Positions 1 through 11,712 of a DNA stretch of 64,000 nucleotides are shown piece by piece. Position 1 is the first letter of the stretch. Every line of letters starts with the position of its first letter. The notes under the pieces are model-generated. The model ran no database searches, was not told the origin of the DNA, and saw only the letters and a list, made by a program, of their open reading frames with translations. The DNA is from Acorus gramineus. Lineage: Eukaryota; Streptophyta; Magnoliopsida; Acorales; Acoraceae. The DNA is taken from NCBI GenBank assembly GCA_030737835.1, contig JAUJYN010000028.1:2046001-2110000 (forward strand), given 5' to 3'. The position numbers were made by a program, and so were the translations under genes.

Positions 1-1187
1 CCCAAGACATGCAAACAACTCAACAAAGCAAAACTGCCAAACCTGCTGTAACCAGCCCTACTAATTGATCTCCACATCACATAATACACCTCCAAAAATT
101 ATGAAATAAAACATACACATTCTCTGATATGCTGGAATCATAATCCATGAAGACATTAGAACCTAATTTTGTTCCTACAAGCCCGAAATAAATTATTTCC
201 AGAAGTAGGTCAATTCCTACGCGAATCTGGACAGGCCATGCAAAACAGGTTCTAACTTACACCACAAATATCATAATGACCCCAAAGTTCATATATAACA
301 ACTAGACACATAGATGATCATATCATATGAAGAAATAATCCTAGAAATGTGCCTCTAAATACTAGATTCACTGAGACCTTTAAATTGCAGAGTGCTGCCT
401 TACCAAAACAGGGGGAGGGAAATGGGGAGATGCGGGGTTCTCGACACACCCACGACCACCTCAACCACCACCACCACTTCCACCACCTCATCAGCATCTC
501 CTCAAGCCCTTCATGGCAGAAAACAGGGGTGCAAAATGGGCATGAGAAGGGGATAGAGAGAAGAGAAACAACAACAACACAAACTCACCCCCTTCTCACT
601 CTTTCTTGTGCTTCTTCTTCATCTTTTCCTTCAATTGCTTCTTCCTCCACCTTCTTCACACACAAAGAGGGGAAAAAAAGAGACCAAGAGAGGGAGAGAT
701 AATGTTCCACGAAATGGGAGAGAGGGGGAGAGAGAGAGAGGGCAAAAATGTCATTTTCATGCCCAAATAGTGTCTAGGGGTGACCATAAGGGGGGGTGAG
801 GTTAGGGTTAGGCTCACCCACTCACATACCAAAAGACCAAAGGTTTCTTCATCACTAAGCAAGGTGGGGGTAAGGTTACCAATGGTCACCACATCCTCAA
901 AATATCTCCCACTATTCGACCAACCAGGAACTCTCAAAACCCGGATACGGTTCGGAACTGCATATTTTTTGAAACGTTAACGGAGTTCGATGAAATCTTT
1001 ATGGGTAGTATTAAACGGTACCAGGACCCATAATATGCAGTTAGATTTCCAATCAGAGTACTCCAACTCCCGCAGGTGGCTAAAAGCTAAAATTTTAGCG
1101 ACTCCAATCGAAAAAGAAAAAGGCCCTAAATGACCCAGATGTGACCAAGGCTTAACCGAAATGGCTCCAAATGACACAGGCATAACA
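1..1187 (-). repeat. Family B LTR, 3' LTR of minus-strand element X (partial)
   Basis: Read on the minus strand, the LTR starts at 1187 with TGTTATGCCTGTGTCA and runs leftward off the window. It is collinear with about 1.2 kb of solo LTR S1 (about 5693-6895). It is next to a polypurine tract and an integrase tail, so it is the 3' LTR of an element rather than a solo LTR. It holds the U3 part, a pyrimidine-rich block and a Gly/Val-codon block near 430-500. No host gene is seen. Confidence 0.85.
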
Positions 1188-1200
1188 TTCTCCCCCCCTT
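1188..1200 (-). other. Polypurine tract of element X
   Basis: On the minus strand this is an A/G run (AAGGGGGGGAGAA) directly before the LTR start TGTTATG. It would prime plus-strand DNA synthesis. A1-A4 have near-identical tracts at the same place. Confidence 0.8.
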
Positions 1201-1612
1201 AGGAAATTTTGTCCTCGAAATTTAAGGAAACCCAAAGGGAAGACCGAATGTAGCAAGTATCACGCATAGACCTTTTGCTTCCAAGTGGTCTATGCACCAG
1301 ACTTGCGCTACCGACACACTCTAATAAAAGAAACGGTCTTAGCGTGGAGCATCTTCTCATGTTGGTCCTTGACCTCGATCCATTGCTCCACGAATGACAA
1401 ATCCAACTCGAGGATGAGGTGGTCGAACAGAATGACATGAGCAGGATCATGGACATAACGCCACAGCCATGAAACAAGGACGACGTCGTGGGCATGAGCC
1501 AGTTGTGGGGGAAAGGCTACATGACAAGCCGCCTCCCCAATCCACTCAAAGATGAGAACCGGTCCAATGAAGGGCCGACTCAGCTTGCCCTGAAACGTCG
1601 AAATGGAGGGTG
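1201..1612 (-). pseudogene. Integrase C-terminus/chromodomain fragment of element X
   Basis: The minus-strand frame reads from near 1610 (GKLSRPFIGPVLI, the GPY/F-type integrase tail) through HDPAHVILFDHLILELDLSF to a degraded chromodomain start (EQWIEVKDQHEKMLH). It aligns with the integrase tail of A4 (57020-57250). It belongs to a plant chromovirus polyprotein, whose chromodomain is thought to guide integration into heterochromatin. Everything upstream (gag, protease, RT, RNase H, integrase core) is missing. The fragment is cut near 1612, where sequence switches to an LTR fragment in the opposite orientation. Some residues differ strongly from A1-A4, so this copy is old or from a sister lineage. 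It is certainly non-functional. Confidence 0.8.
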
Positions 1613-1618
1613 CTCTTA

Positions 1619-1882
1619 ATAGTGGGAGATATTTTGAGGATGTGGTGACCATTGGTAACCTTACCCCCACCTTGCTTAGTGATGAAGAAACCTTTGGTCT
1701 TTTGGTATGTGAGTGGGTGAGCCTAACCCTAATCTCACCCCCCCTTATGGTCACCCCTAGACACTATTTGGGCATGAAAATGGCATTTTTGCCCTCTCTC
1801 ATTCCCCCCCTCTCTCCCATTTCATGGAACACTTTCTCTCCCTCTCTTGGTCTCTTTTTTTTCCCTCTTTGTGTGTGAAGAA
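1619..1882 (+). repeat. Left piece of host B LTR H
   Basis: Plus-strand family B LTR sequence starting in mid-LTR at AATAGTGGGAG. It runs to GTGTGTGAAGAA, where element Y is inserted. The LTR resumes at 28828 with AAGAAGGTGG, so AAGAA (1878-1882 and 28828-28832) is the TSD of Y. The left end of H is lost at the junction with element X. Confidence 0.8.
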
Positions 1883-3406
1883 TGTTATGCCTGTGTCATT
1901 TGGAGCCATTTCGGTTAAGCCTTGGTCACATCTGGGTCATTCAAGGCCTTTTCTTTTTTCGATCGTAGTCGTTAAAATTTTGGCTTTTAGTCACCTGCGG
2001 GAGTTGGAGTACTCTGATTGAAAATCTAACTACATATTATGGGTCCTGGTACTGTTTCCTACTACCCATAAAAATTTCATCGAATTCCGGTAACGTTTTG
2101 AAAAATATGCAGTTCTGAACTGTATCCGGGTTTTGAGAGAGTTCCTGGTTTGATTAGTCGAATAGTGTGAGATATTTTTGAGGATGTGGTGACCTTGGGT
2201 AACCTTACCCCCCTTTGCTTAGTGGTGAAGCAATCACTTGGTTATTTTGTTTGTTAGAGGGTGAGAATAGGCTTAGGTTCACCCCCCTCTCCCAATCTTG
2301 TTCTCACCCCCCCCCCCCCCCAAGTGAGAAAAAAATCTCTCTCTCCCTCTCACTCCCTACGTGGACCTCTCTTTGGGTCTCTCTTTCTCTCTTTCAATCC
2401 CCCCCCCCCATGTGTTTGTGTTAATGCCTCAAAGATAAGAGAAGGAGAAGGTGGAGGAGGAAGAGCAAGGTTTGTGTAGGTGTTGTTGTTGTTGTTGATC
2501 CTCCTCTCTCTAGCTCCCTTTTCATGTCTTTCCCCCCCTGTTTTGCAGCCAAAGAAGGCTGAGGAGGGCTGTCGAGGGCTGTGGAGGTGGTGGAGGTGGT
2601 GGAGGTGGTGGTAGTGGTGGTGGTGGTTGAGGTGATCGCGGGTGCATCGAGGGCCCCCGAATCCCCCCCTTTCATTCCCCCTCCCAAGGTGAGCTGTTCC
2701 CCTTCTTTTCTTAGTTTTTCATGGCTTAGGGGGGGTAGTTGGGATGTCATGCATGCTAGGTAATTGGTTTAGGGTGAGTGAGAAGTGTGGGGGAGGTGTT
2801 AAAAGGGTTAAAAGGGGGTTAAGAATGGCTGGGCACGAGAAGGGGTTTGTCCACGCACGTGCAGGCGCAGACGCGCGCGTAGAGGGGCACTGGCAGGTGC
2901 AGGTGGGCGCGCGGGTGTGCGTGGATGCTGGCAGAGAGCGGGGTGCGCGCAGGACGTGCGCGTGAGTGCGTGCGGGCATGCAGAAGCGTGCGCGCGCGGG
3001 GGGCAGGTTGTCTGGGCCGGCCTGGGCATGCGGCAGGGTGCCAATGCGCGCGCGCGCGTCCGTGCGCGTGCTGGGGCATGCGTGGGGTTGCCCAGGGGCT
3101 CAGGTAGGTGCTGGGGCACTCGGGCATGCGTGCGTACGCACGTGCTTGCATGCGTGCAATCCCGTATGCGTGCATGTCTAAGTATTTGGCATTTCTAGTA
3201 ATTTCTAAGTGTTATAATGTGATGTTACTCACCAAATTTGATGCCCTTACCATGCAGATCTCGTCGGAAGGGATGCGCGAGGTCCCAGGTTGCGGTGAGT
3301 GGTTTGGTCCAATCCCCCCCCTCTCGAGATGCGCTCGACGCGCGTAGTCGTGCGTCGCGCATCGATGGGGCATCCTAGCTATACTACTTCTGTAGATAAG
3401 TAGTAT
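1883..3406 (+). repeat. Left LTR of Y, first part
   Basis: Family B LTR from its 5' end. It contains poly-C and CT-rich stretches (2290-2410), a Gly/Val-codon block (2575-2630) after an acceptor-like TTTTGCAG, a donor-like AAG/GTGAGC near 2690, and a CpG-rich GTGCGCGC-type tract (about 2850-3180). An exon-like 37-nt block lies at 3258-3294 between GCAG and GTGAGT. S1 interrupts the LTR at 3407. Confidence 0.85.
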
Positions 3407-6400
3407 TGTCACGCCCCAGGGCGGCTGTTCCCAAGACGTGGCAAAAATGAAATATCAGCTATCAATACCTGAGGTCAATAAAGACTCCAACAACAACACA
3501 CAAGGTGGCAAAGCAAAGATAGTGATAACTGACTGAAAAGCAGAAGCATAATATATAAAACAATGTCTGTAAACCAAAAACATTATTACAGACTCAAATA
3601 CACAATTACTGTTCTATGAGAGCCAAGTCTAGTCCAAATAAAATACAACCTGTGCCACACGCACGATTTTACAATACATCCAATGACTCTAGGACTGCTG
3701 ACAGCCTCGCACTCACCACCCGTCAGACAGAACGCTCCACGCACATAAGACTATGCCCAACACTGCCCCTGAAAAGAAACAGTATGCGAGGGGTGAGCTA
3801 CAAGCTCAGTGAGTGGTTGGAAACCAATCACCATACAACAGTTCAATACTAAAGAAATCTCCTTTCAAGGAAAACATGGGTGGAAACCCATAGATAGCAG
3901 GGTCACGCGGCGGCGCGACCAACCTCACCCTCACCCTCACTCCCGGAGGAAGACTCTTGGGACTTTTGGGGAGAGACCATACCGTTGGTCGAAGAGACCC
4001 GAAATTACAGGTCTACACAACACTACTGGATCATCAATCCCCGGGATAACTGCCCAACGATGTCTTTGAACATCGATACGCAACCGGACCCAACAACTAT
4101 GGGAACGGATGAACAACGAATGGGTCACGCGGCGACGTGTCTTCACCTCATCCTCACCCTCACCCTTTAGAGGTGACATAGGACTTTTGGAGAGATTAGA
4201 CTCCTCTACACCCTTGGTCCACCGGTAGCCCTTTCCCCGGGTAGTCACTACCTGGTATACTCCCACGATCAGTATGCTTCTGAACACCTCAGTGGTACCT
4301 ACGGATGGGAGCCCTCTGTCAGGACAGCTTTTCCCACGCTGGGAAGTTCCTACATCGGATCCCACGAAGGGGAGAACGATTTCACACTCGCAATATCATT
4401 CGTTATCCCTCTCCCGGGTAGCCTCTACCTGGTATGCCCCCACGATCAGTACATCTTGCCCCATGCATCGATAGTACCTATCGGTGGGGGCCCTCTGTCA
4501 GGACAGCTACAACCTGGGCCGCTTCAACACAGATGACATTGGGAGGAAACACTCCATGTTCGCAAAGCGAACCCAATGGAAAAACAACTACTCTCGATAA
4601 TCACATATCGATGATAGCGAATACTATTGTACTCCCACACGGTTGCGTCGCTCGAACACAAGGGGGTTGCCTCTACTCTCACGCAGATATAATCCCATGA
4701 CACATAACCCAACAAGCGGTTCATATACACGCCTAGCACGGGTAGGCCTAGCTTAATGCCCCAACTACCAGCTTAACAAAACCGATAAGATAATGAATTC
4801 TCCTGAATTCCAAACGAGTGCATCGCTCGGATGCACGGGGCGATTACATCGCTAGCGCTCTAACTAATAAGGTACAACCCGACAGCAGGTCATACCCACG
4901 CCTATTTAAAAGACTTAAGCATATAAACACACAAGGCATAACTTAAGCATGCGTTGGATATCACCAACTTAAAAGAAAGGGTCAAGCGCGATCTCGCGCA
5001 CTAACAGGTGCATGCCAATATTCCAAACGAACCTGAGTCGAGTAGGAAATCGCATCTACTTACTCAGTTCGTTTAGAGGGAGAGGGCGAGAGAGATCATC
5101 ATCTCATGAAGCTGGTCATAGCTTTGCCCCATTAGCTTTGCCCCAAACGAACCTGAGTCGAGTAGGAAATCGCATCTACACCACGCCCTCGAGTCTTATC
5201 GCAAGGGAATATTAGGTAGGTGCCCGTTATTAACCTAGACTTAATCATGCTGGATATTCCAATTAATATGGTGGGAGTAGTATTACAATACTACCTAAGG
5301 CATGCCATTGTCTATACACATTAATACATGCCCATACTAGAGGGGCGCATGCAATACAATCATTCATACATGGATACAATACATGCCATATAATCCTAGC
5401 ATGCAAGATATCTAACATATTATAGTTTAAGCATGGCCATACTACTTATCTACACAAGTAGTATAGCTAGGATGCCCCATCGATGCGCGACGCACGACTA
5501 CGCGTGTCGAGCACATCTCGAGAGGGGGGGGGGATTGGGCCAAACCACTCATCGATACCCGGATTGCCGCGCGTCCGATCTACGAGATCTGCAAAACACA
5601 ACCAATGATCCATAATTAAATTATGGAACCCTCCTATCACATATAAGCCTACTTCATGAAGACCCTAACCCCTGATACTTCCATATTATCACACAAGACA
5701 CATGCAAACAACTCCTTGACACTCAACCAAACAAAACTGCCAAACCTGCTGCAACCAACCTTACTAATTGATCTCCACATCACCCAATACACTTCCTCAA
5801 ATTATGAAATAAAACTTGAACATTCTCTGATATGCTGGGATCATAATCCATGAAGGCATTAGAACCTAATTTTTCCTCTACAAGCCCGAAATAAATTATT
5901 TCCAGAAGCAGGTCAATTCCTACGCGAATCTGGACAGGCCATGCAAAACAGGTTCTAACTTACACCACAGATATCATAATGAGCCCAAATTTCATATATA
6001 ACAACTAGACACATAGATGATCATATCATATGAAGACATAATCCTAAAAATGTGTCTCTAAATACTAGATGCACTATGATCTTTAAAATACAGAGTGCTG
6101 CCTTACCAAAACAGGGGGAGGGAAATGGGGAGATGCGGGGTTCTCGACACACCCACGACCACCTCAAGCAGCACCACCACTACCACCACCTCATCAGCAT
6201 CTCCTCAAGCCCTTCATGGCAGAAAACAGGGGTGCAAAGGGGCATGAGAAGGGGATAGAGAGAAGAGAAACAACAACAACAACAACACATACTCACCCTT
6301 TCTCACTCTTTCTTGTGCTTCTTCTTCATCTTTTCCTTCAATTGCTTCTTCCTCCTCCTTCTTCACAGACAAAGAGGAGAAAAAAAAGAGACCAAGAGAG

Positions 6401-6895
6401 GGAGAGAAGGTGTTCCACGAAATGGGAGAGAGGGGGAGAGAGAAAGAGGGCAAAAAAGTCATTTTCATGTCCAAATAGTGCCTAGGGTTGACCTTAAGGG
6501 GGGGTGAGGTTAGGGTTAGACTCACCCACTCAGATATCAAATAACCAATGGTTTCTTCATCCCCAAGCAAGGTGGGGGTAAGGTTACCAAGGGTCACCAC
6601 ATCCCCAAAATATCTCACACTATTCGACCAACCAGGAACTCTCAAAACCCGGATACGGTTCGGAACTGCATATTTTTTGAAACGTTACCGGAATTCGATG
6701 AAATTTTTATGGGTAGTACTAAACGGTACCAGGACCCATAATATGTAGTTAGATTTCCAATCAGAGTGCTCTAACTCCCGCAGGTATTTAAAAGCCAAAA
6801 TTTTAACGACTTAGATCGAAAATGTAAAAGGCCCTGAATGACTCAGATGTGACCAAGGCTTAACCGTAATGGCTCCAAATGACACAGGCATAACA
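3407..6895 (-). mobile_element. Solo LTR S1, family B
   Basis: Read on the minus strand, this 3,489-bp unit runs from TGTTATGCCTG (6895) to GGGGCGTGACA (3407). It is flanked by a perfect 5-bp TSD, AGTAT (3402-3406 and 6896-6900), and has no internal domain, as left by LTR-LTR recombination. It has a 36-nt exon-like block at 5553-5588 (minus) and a repeat-rich 3' half (about 3900-4700) with recurring CCTGACAGAGGGCTCCCATC modules. It is inserted in the left LTR of Y in the opposite orientation. Confidence 0.92.
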
Positions 6896-6900
6896 AGTAT

Positions 6901-7077
6901 GGCTATGCTTAAGCTATAATATGTTAGATATCCTGCAGCTAGGCTTATATTGCATGTATTGTATCTATGTATGAATGATTGTGTTGCATGCGCCCCTCTA
7001 GTATGGGCATGTATTTTTGTAATGTGTATGGATGTATAGAATATGGCATGCCTTAGGTAGTATTGTAATACTACTCC
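6901..7077 (+). repeat. Left LTR of Y, continued after S1
   Basis: The same family B LTR resumes after the second AGTAT (GGCTATGCTTAAGC...) and runs to TACTACTCC. LTR Z is inserted there; the last five bases, ACTCC, are the expected left TSD of Z. The right-hand ACTCC is not found, consistent with the later deletion. Confidence 0.8.
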
Positions 7078-8507
7078 TGTTATGCCTGTGTCATTTGGAG
7101 TGCTCTGATTGAAAAATAAGTTACATAATTTTTCTCTTAGAAGTTATGTATTTCCGATTTGGTATTTGGATTTGATTTTGTTAAAATCCAAGATGAAGAG
7201 GTTTAAATATGATTTTATTATGAGATGCTCAGTTTTGAGTTAGCTTTCGCACAAACGTGAAATTAGATCAACTGGATTCATGTAGTAAAAGTTATGGGTA
7301 TTTTACCAAGTATACCCCGGGGATGAAAAATTCTGGCAGCAGCCCTGTTCAATGTTTAGCTCACATTTCGGAATAGCTGGAGGGATTATTTGATCTTGGC
7401 ATAAACATTAAAGTTGTAGATAATCTTCTTGGCTTTCCAACGGACTTTGAATTGTGCAATTCGGAGCTATATTGAGGAAGTTATGGCTGTTCTAGTGAAG
7501 CATGCTCAGAATTTCTAGTCAAGGATAAATTGGTCATTTCTATCCCTCTTTTAGATATTTATGTGCCCAAAATATCTCTCTCTCTCTCTCTCCCTCCCAC
7601 TCCCAACGTGGGATTCTTGGCTCTCTCTTCTCTCTTTTCACCCCCCCCCCAAGTGTTTGTGTTAATGTCACAAAGAGAAGAGAAGGAGAAGGTGCAAGTG
7701 CAAGTCTAGGTTTGTATAGGTGTTGTTGTTGTTGTTGATCTCCTCTCTCTCAAGCACCTTTTCATGAACTCCCCCCCCCCTGATTTTCAGCCAAGAAGGA
7801 GGCTGAGGAGGGCTGTGGAGGTGGTGGTAGTGGTGGTGGTGGTTGAGGTGGTCGCGGGTGCATCGAGGGCCCTCGAGTCTCCCACCTTCATTCCCCCTCC
7901 CAAGGTGAGCTCTTCCTCTTCTTTTCTTGTTTTTCATGGCTTAAGGGGTTGTTGCAAGGTCATGCATGCTAGATGATTGGTTTAGGGTGAGTGAGAAGTG
8001 TGGAGGAGGGGTTAAAAGGGGTTAAAAAGGGGTTAGGGAAGGCTGGGCGCACGCAGGGGGCTGTCTGTGCGCGTGCGCGCGCAGGCGCGCGCGCAGGAGG
8101 GCGCTGGCAGGCGCGCAGACGCGCGCGGGCGTGTGCGCGCGAGCAAGCGGGTGCGCGCGGGCGCGCACGAGCGTGCGCGCGCACGGGGCATGCGTCCGGG
8201 CATGCGCCTGGGCGCGGGGCTGGGGGCCAGTGCGCGCGCGCGCGTGCGTGCGCGTGCTGGGGCATGCGTGGGGCTGCCCAGGGGCTCGGGTAGGTGCTGG
8301 GGCACCCGGGCATGCGTGCATACGTGCGTGCTCGCATGCGTGCGAGCCCGTATGCGTGCATGTCTAAGTCTTTGGTATTTCTAATGATTTTTAAGTGTTA
8401 AATTGTGATGTTACTCACCAAATTTGATGCCCTTACCCTGCAGATCTCGTCAGATGGGATGCGCGAGGTCCCGGGTAATGGTGAGTGGTTCGATCCAATC
8501 CCCCCCC
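7078..8507 (+). repeat. Family B (subtype B2) LTR Z, first part
   Basis: It starts TGTTATGCCTGTGTCATTTGGAG and then diverges from the common B sequence into an AT-rich U3 shared with S4 and S2. It includes a CT microsatellite (7577-7600), a Gly/Val-codon block (7815-7845), a CpG-rich tract (8040-8370) and a 37-nt exon-like block (8444-8480). A1 interrupts it inside a poly-C run at 8507. Confidence 0.85.
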
Positions 8508-8932
8508 TGTTATATATGTGTCACTTTTAACCTTCTGGTCACCATTGGGACATTCTGGCAGTTTTTCAATTTTTTTCGTTTTTCGATCAGAACCGCTAAA
8601 ATTTCGGGCTTTTAGCTATCACCCTGAGTTTGAGGGCTCCAATTGAAAATCTAACTGCATATTATGTGTCCTGGTGCCATTCCAAGCCGCTCACAAAAAT
8701 TTCATCGAATTTCGGTAACGTTTCAGAATTTCACAGTTCCGAGGCGTATCCGAGTTTTGACCGAGCGAGAAGTCATTGGGAGAGTTGACTTGGTCAAAGT
8801 GGGCCCATAGACTTGGTCAACCCCTTTTGTTTTTTTGTGTGGTTGAGTTGACCCAAGTCAAATCTCACATAATCCCCTCTAATGCTAGCTTAAACCCTAA
8901 TTAACCTAGCTTAACCTAATCTAAGTGAGGGG

Positions 8933-8943
8933 ATTATATATAA
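8933..8943 (+). promoter_or_regulatory. TATA box in 5' LTR of A1
   Basis: ATTATATATAA lies about 425 bp into the LTR. A cytosine/adenine-rich start-like sequence follows 25-40 bp later (CCCCCACTATTCATCATC). The same box recurs in the other plus-strand family A LTRs. It is the likely Pol II promoter of the element, marking the U3/R boundary near 8970. Confidence 0.65.
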
Positions 8944-10903
8944 GTGAATCTAAATATCTCCCCCACTATTCATCATCTTCGCCATTTGATTTTCTCTCTC
9001 CCCCTCTCTCTTTTTTTTTGTTTTGACCTAGCTAGAGGGGTTAAAATCAAAAGCACAAAGAAGAGAAATGTTAGATCTCATCCCGATCTATCCACCGGTG
9101 GTCTCGGATTCGAGTTCCCACGAGTTCGACCCCCACTAACACCTCTTTTCTCCTCTGATTTCAGCCCCCCTTGGGCTAGGTAAAGATCTTGGTGGTGGAG
9201 GTCTTTGGGGAGGTGTTTCGGTGCAAGAAGAGCTCCTGATCCCCTTCCCTTCCCTTCCTCTCCTAGGGTAAGCCTTCTTTCCTTCCTTTTCTTGCTTAGA
9301 TGCTTGGTTAGGAGGTGTTTTGGGTGCTGGTGGCTGTGGGTGGTTGTTGGTGGCTGTTGGAGGCCATTGGTGGCCGGAGAGAGGTGGTAGAGTGGCTCGG
9401 GCAGGGTGGTAGGTTGGCTCGGGTGGGCTGGCAGCGCAGGGAGGCTGGCAGGCGCAAGGCTGGGCGCTGTCGGGTGTGCGCGCGGGTGGAGCAGGGGTGT
9501 TCGGGTGCTACGCGCAGGGCGCCGTGCGGGGGCGTGCGCGCGGGGCGCTGCGTGAGGCGCAGTGTGTGCCATGCGCGCGGGGCCGCGTACGGGTGCTGCG
9601 CGCAGGGCACCGAGCGGGGTGTGTGTGCGGGGCGCTGCGCTATGGCGCAGTGCGGGGGGTACGCGTGCGGGGCGCTGCGCTGGGGCGTAGTGCGGACGGG
9701 TGCACCCGGGGCTGGGCGACCGGGTGGTGCGAGCGGGCGATGCGAGATGGTGGTGCGCACGGGATAAGGTGAAGGGGCGCTGGGCGTGTGGGTGTGCGCG
9801 CGGGTTGCTGCGCTGGGGCGCAGTGAGCACGTGGTGCACCGGTGGGGGGCTCAGCGGGGTGTCCGGGCTTGCAGGCTGGGCTCGGCCGTGCGACTAGGCG
9901 CGCGGGTTGAGGCGCGGCTGTGCGCCTGGGTCAGGTGGCCGTGCGTACGGCTGCCCGGGGGTTCGGGAGTGAGTCGGGGTGCTCGGGCTCACGTGCGTAC
10001 AAGCCGTATGTACGCTTGTCCGAGTGTTGTGTATTTTTAATGTATTTTTGTCGTATTTGTGTATTTTACTCACCAAGTTGGTTACCCTATCTTGCAGATC
10101 TCGACGGACGGTAGCGCGACGACCCGGTCTTTGGTGAGTGGGACAATCCAACCCAGTAGGGAGGCGCTATACGCACTTGGGCGTATACCGTCCTCCCCTG
10201 GGGCACCGTAGTTGATATTAACCTGTGTAGTATGTAATCCATGCAAGCATGATAATGTGTAGAATGCATGCCACCCTAGACTTTGTATGTTAGGGACTTG
10301 CACCCTTAGGATATGTGTAAGAGCCATGCATCCTGTCACCCTGTTCTCATGCTAGGAAGCCTTGGCCTATGCATGCGTCCTACTAGTTTAATTTATTAAA
10401 TTAAATGCTAGCATATGATTATTAGCATGCCTTGTATAATATTATAGGGAGGGGCCTTGCGAGGTCAACATTGAGACCCGGGCTAGGGTACTCCGTGTTC
10501 CTTGTTTGGTTGTCCGGATGTCCTATATCGGGACCTCACGCTGCCCTCCCAAGGTTTCTTTTCCCAATAATATTATAACCCTCGTTAATTATTATTATAT
10601 ATGTTCCCCACGTCTTGGTTATACGCCTTGGAGGAATTCTAAAGAATTCAAGACATTAGAGTTGTTGAGATGTGTTGTCGGCGGATCCGAGTGGATCATA
10701 TGCGATGGATAGGCTGTTCTGTTTCCCTTCGTTGGATCCGTGTAGAGACTGCCTCAACGTTAGAAAGGTTGTCCCGTGAAGGGGCTCCCATCAGTAGGCA
10801 CCTCCTGATTTGGGACGGACTGTGCTGAATGTGGGGGTGGCCGAACGACCTACGGAGTGGAGGAGAGACTATCGGTGGACCAAGGGTGACCATCAGCCTA
10901 GTC

Positions 10904-11058
10904 AGTCCCAATATCCTATGTCACCATATTGAGGGGTGAGGGTGAGGGTGTAGTGGGTTGGCGATAGCGACCCACTGGTTTGTAAGTCCCAATATCCTAT
11001 GTCACCTATTGAGGGGTGAGGGTGAGGGTGTAGTGGGTTGGCGATAGCGACCCACTGG
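10904..11058 (+). repeat. 81-bp tandem repeat with hairpin, A1 5' LTR
   Basis: Two units begin AGTCCCAATATCCTATGTCACC and end with the inverted repeat AGTGGGT...ACCCACT around TTGGCGATAGCG. Each also has a GGGTGAGGGTGAGGGTG run. A3 has three units at 45433-45673. Confidence 0.85.
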
Positions 11059-11598
11059 ATTTGTGTAGTTCCTGCCATTTTGTGGCTTGAATAATAAAAT
11101 TGTGGTTAATAATATCTGGTGGTTAATATAGCTGTGATGCATGGGTTGTGCTGTTCACTGAGCGTGTGGCTCACCCCTCGCATAATTATTATTCTCCAGT
11201 GTCATCTGAGTCGGATCTGGAGGAGGAGCTCCCCGAGGGACTTCATCAGTAGTGGAGTAGCGCCACGTCCCGCGAGTTTCAGAGGCTATCAGCATCCCTT
11301 TTGATTGTATGTGTTATATTCCGTGCTTGGGCACGCGTTTGTATATTATTTGGACGTCATTGTATATATTGGCTCTCATAGGACAGTTGATTATGTATCG
11401 AGTCTGTAATATATTTTTGATTTACAGACTCAGTCTTTTAGCTTCCGCTATTTGTGTATATATCATGTCAGCCCCTTTGTTGTCTGTGTTGAAAATTGTT
11501 GATGTTGTTATGGGTATGTTATTGACTTCCTGTATTGACTGCTGATATCTTATATACACTTGCCGCGTCCCGGGGACGCCCGGGGCGTGACAAAAAGT

Positions 11599-11610
11599 TG
11601 GTATCAGAGC
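11599..11610 (+). other. Primer-binding site (initiator tRNA-Met)
   Basis: TGGTATCAGAGC, six bases after the LTR end, complements the 3' end of plant initiator tRNA-Met, the usual reverse-transcription primer of plant Ty3/gypsy elements. Confidence 0.93.
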
Positions 11611-11712
11611 CTGGTCCTGTCAGAGCCAATGGTCTTCTTTTCATAGAGATGAGTTCTAGGATTTCTATATGAGTATTCTGATCCTAGTGTCTGGTTTTCT
11701 TAGGTTGCTGAT

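Larger units (their letters stand above)
8508..11592 (+). repeat. 5' LTR of A1 (family A)
   Basis: 3,085 bp, from TGTTATATATGTGTCAC to GGGGCGTGACA. It carries a TATA box (8933), a CT-rich leader, an acceptor-like site at 9164, a donor-like GGTAAGC at 9267/9268 and a CpG-rich tract (about 9440-10020). A 36-nt exon-like block lies at 10098-10133, an 81-bp tandem repeat with a hairpin at 10904-11058, and a second acceptor-like CTCCAG at 11199. In this copy the joined exon frame has a TAG inside the 36-nt block. Confidence 0.92.

Noticed and set aside
797..815. Telomere-like GGTTAGGGTTAGG
   Set aside because: Too short, not the plant TTTAGGG repeat, and simply part of the B LTR U3 seen in other copies.
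9078..9839. Long Ala/Arg/Pro-rich open frames on both strands (also 15084-15716, 18675-19349, 24545-25270, 49873-50610, 55484-56188)
   Set aside because: They come from the CpG-rich alternating tracts, where stops are rare in all frames. They overlap each other on both strands, differ between LTR copies and match no domain.
10921..11060. Possible CRISPR-like or tRNA-related repeat
   Set aside because: Two or three adjacent 81-bp units without unique spacers inside a plant LTR; a minisatellite is the simple explanation.
11119..11545. Hydrophobic open frames in the LTR 3' end (membrane protein candidate; also 17296-17532, 45927-46118)
   Set aside because: T-rich U5-like sequence gives hydrophobic residues by composition. 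There is no homolog, and length and frame vary between LTRs.
11599..11610. tRNA gene
   Set aside because: Only the 12-nt complement of the tRNA-Met 3' end is present, next to an LTR, so it is a primer-binding site.
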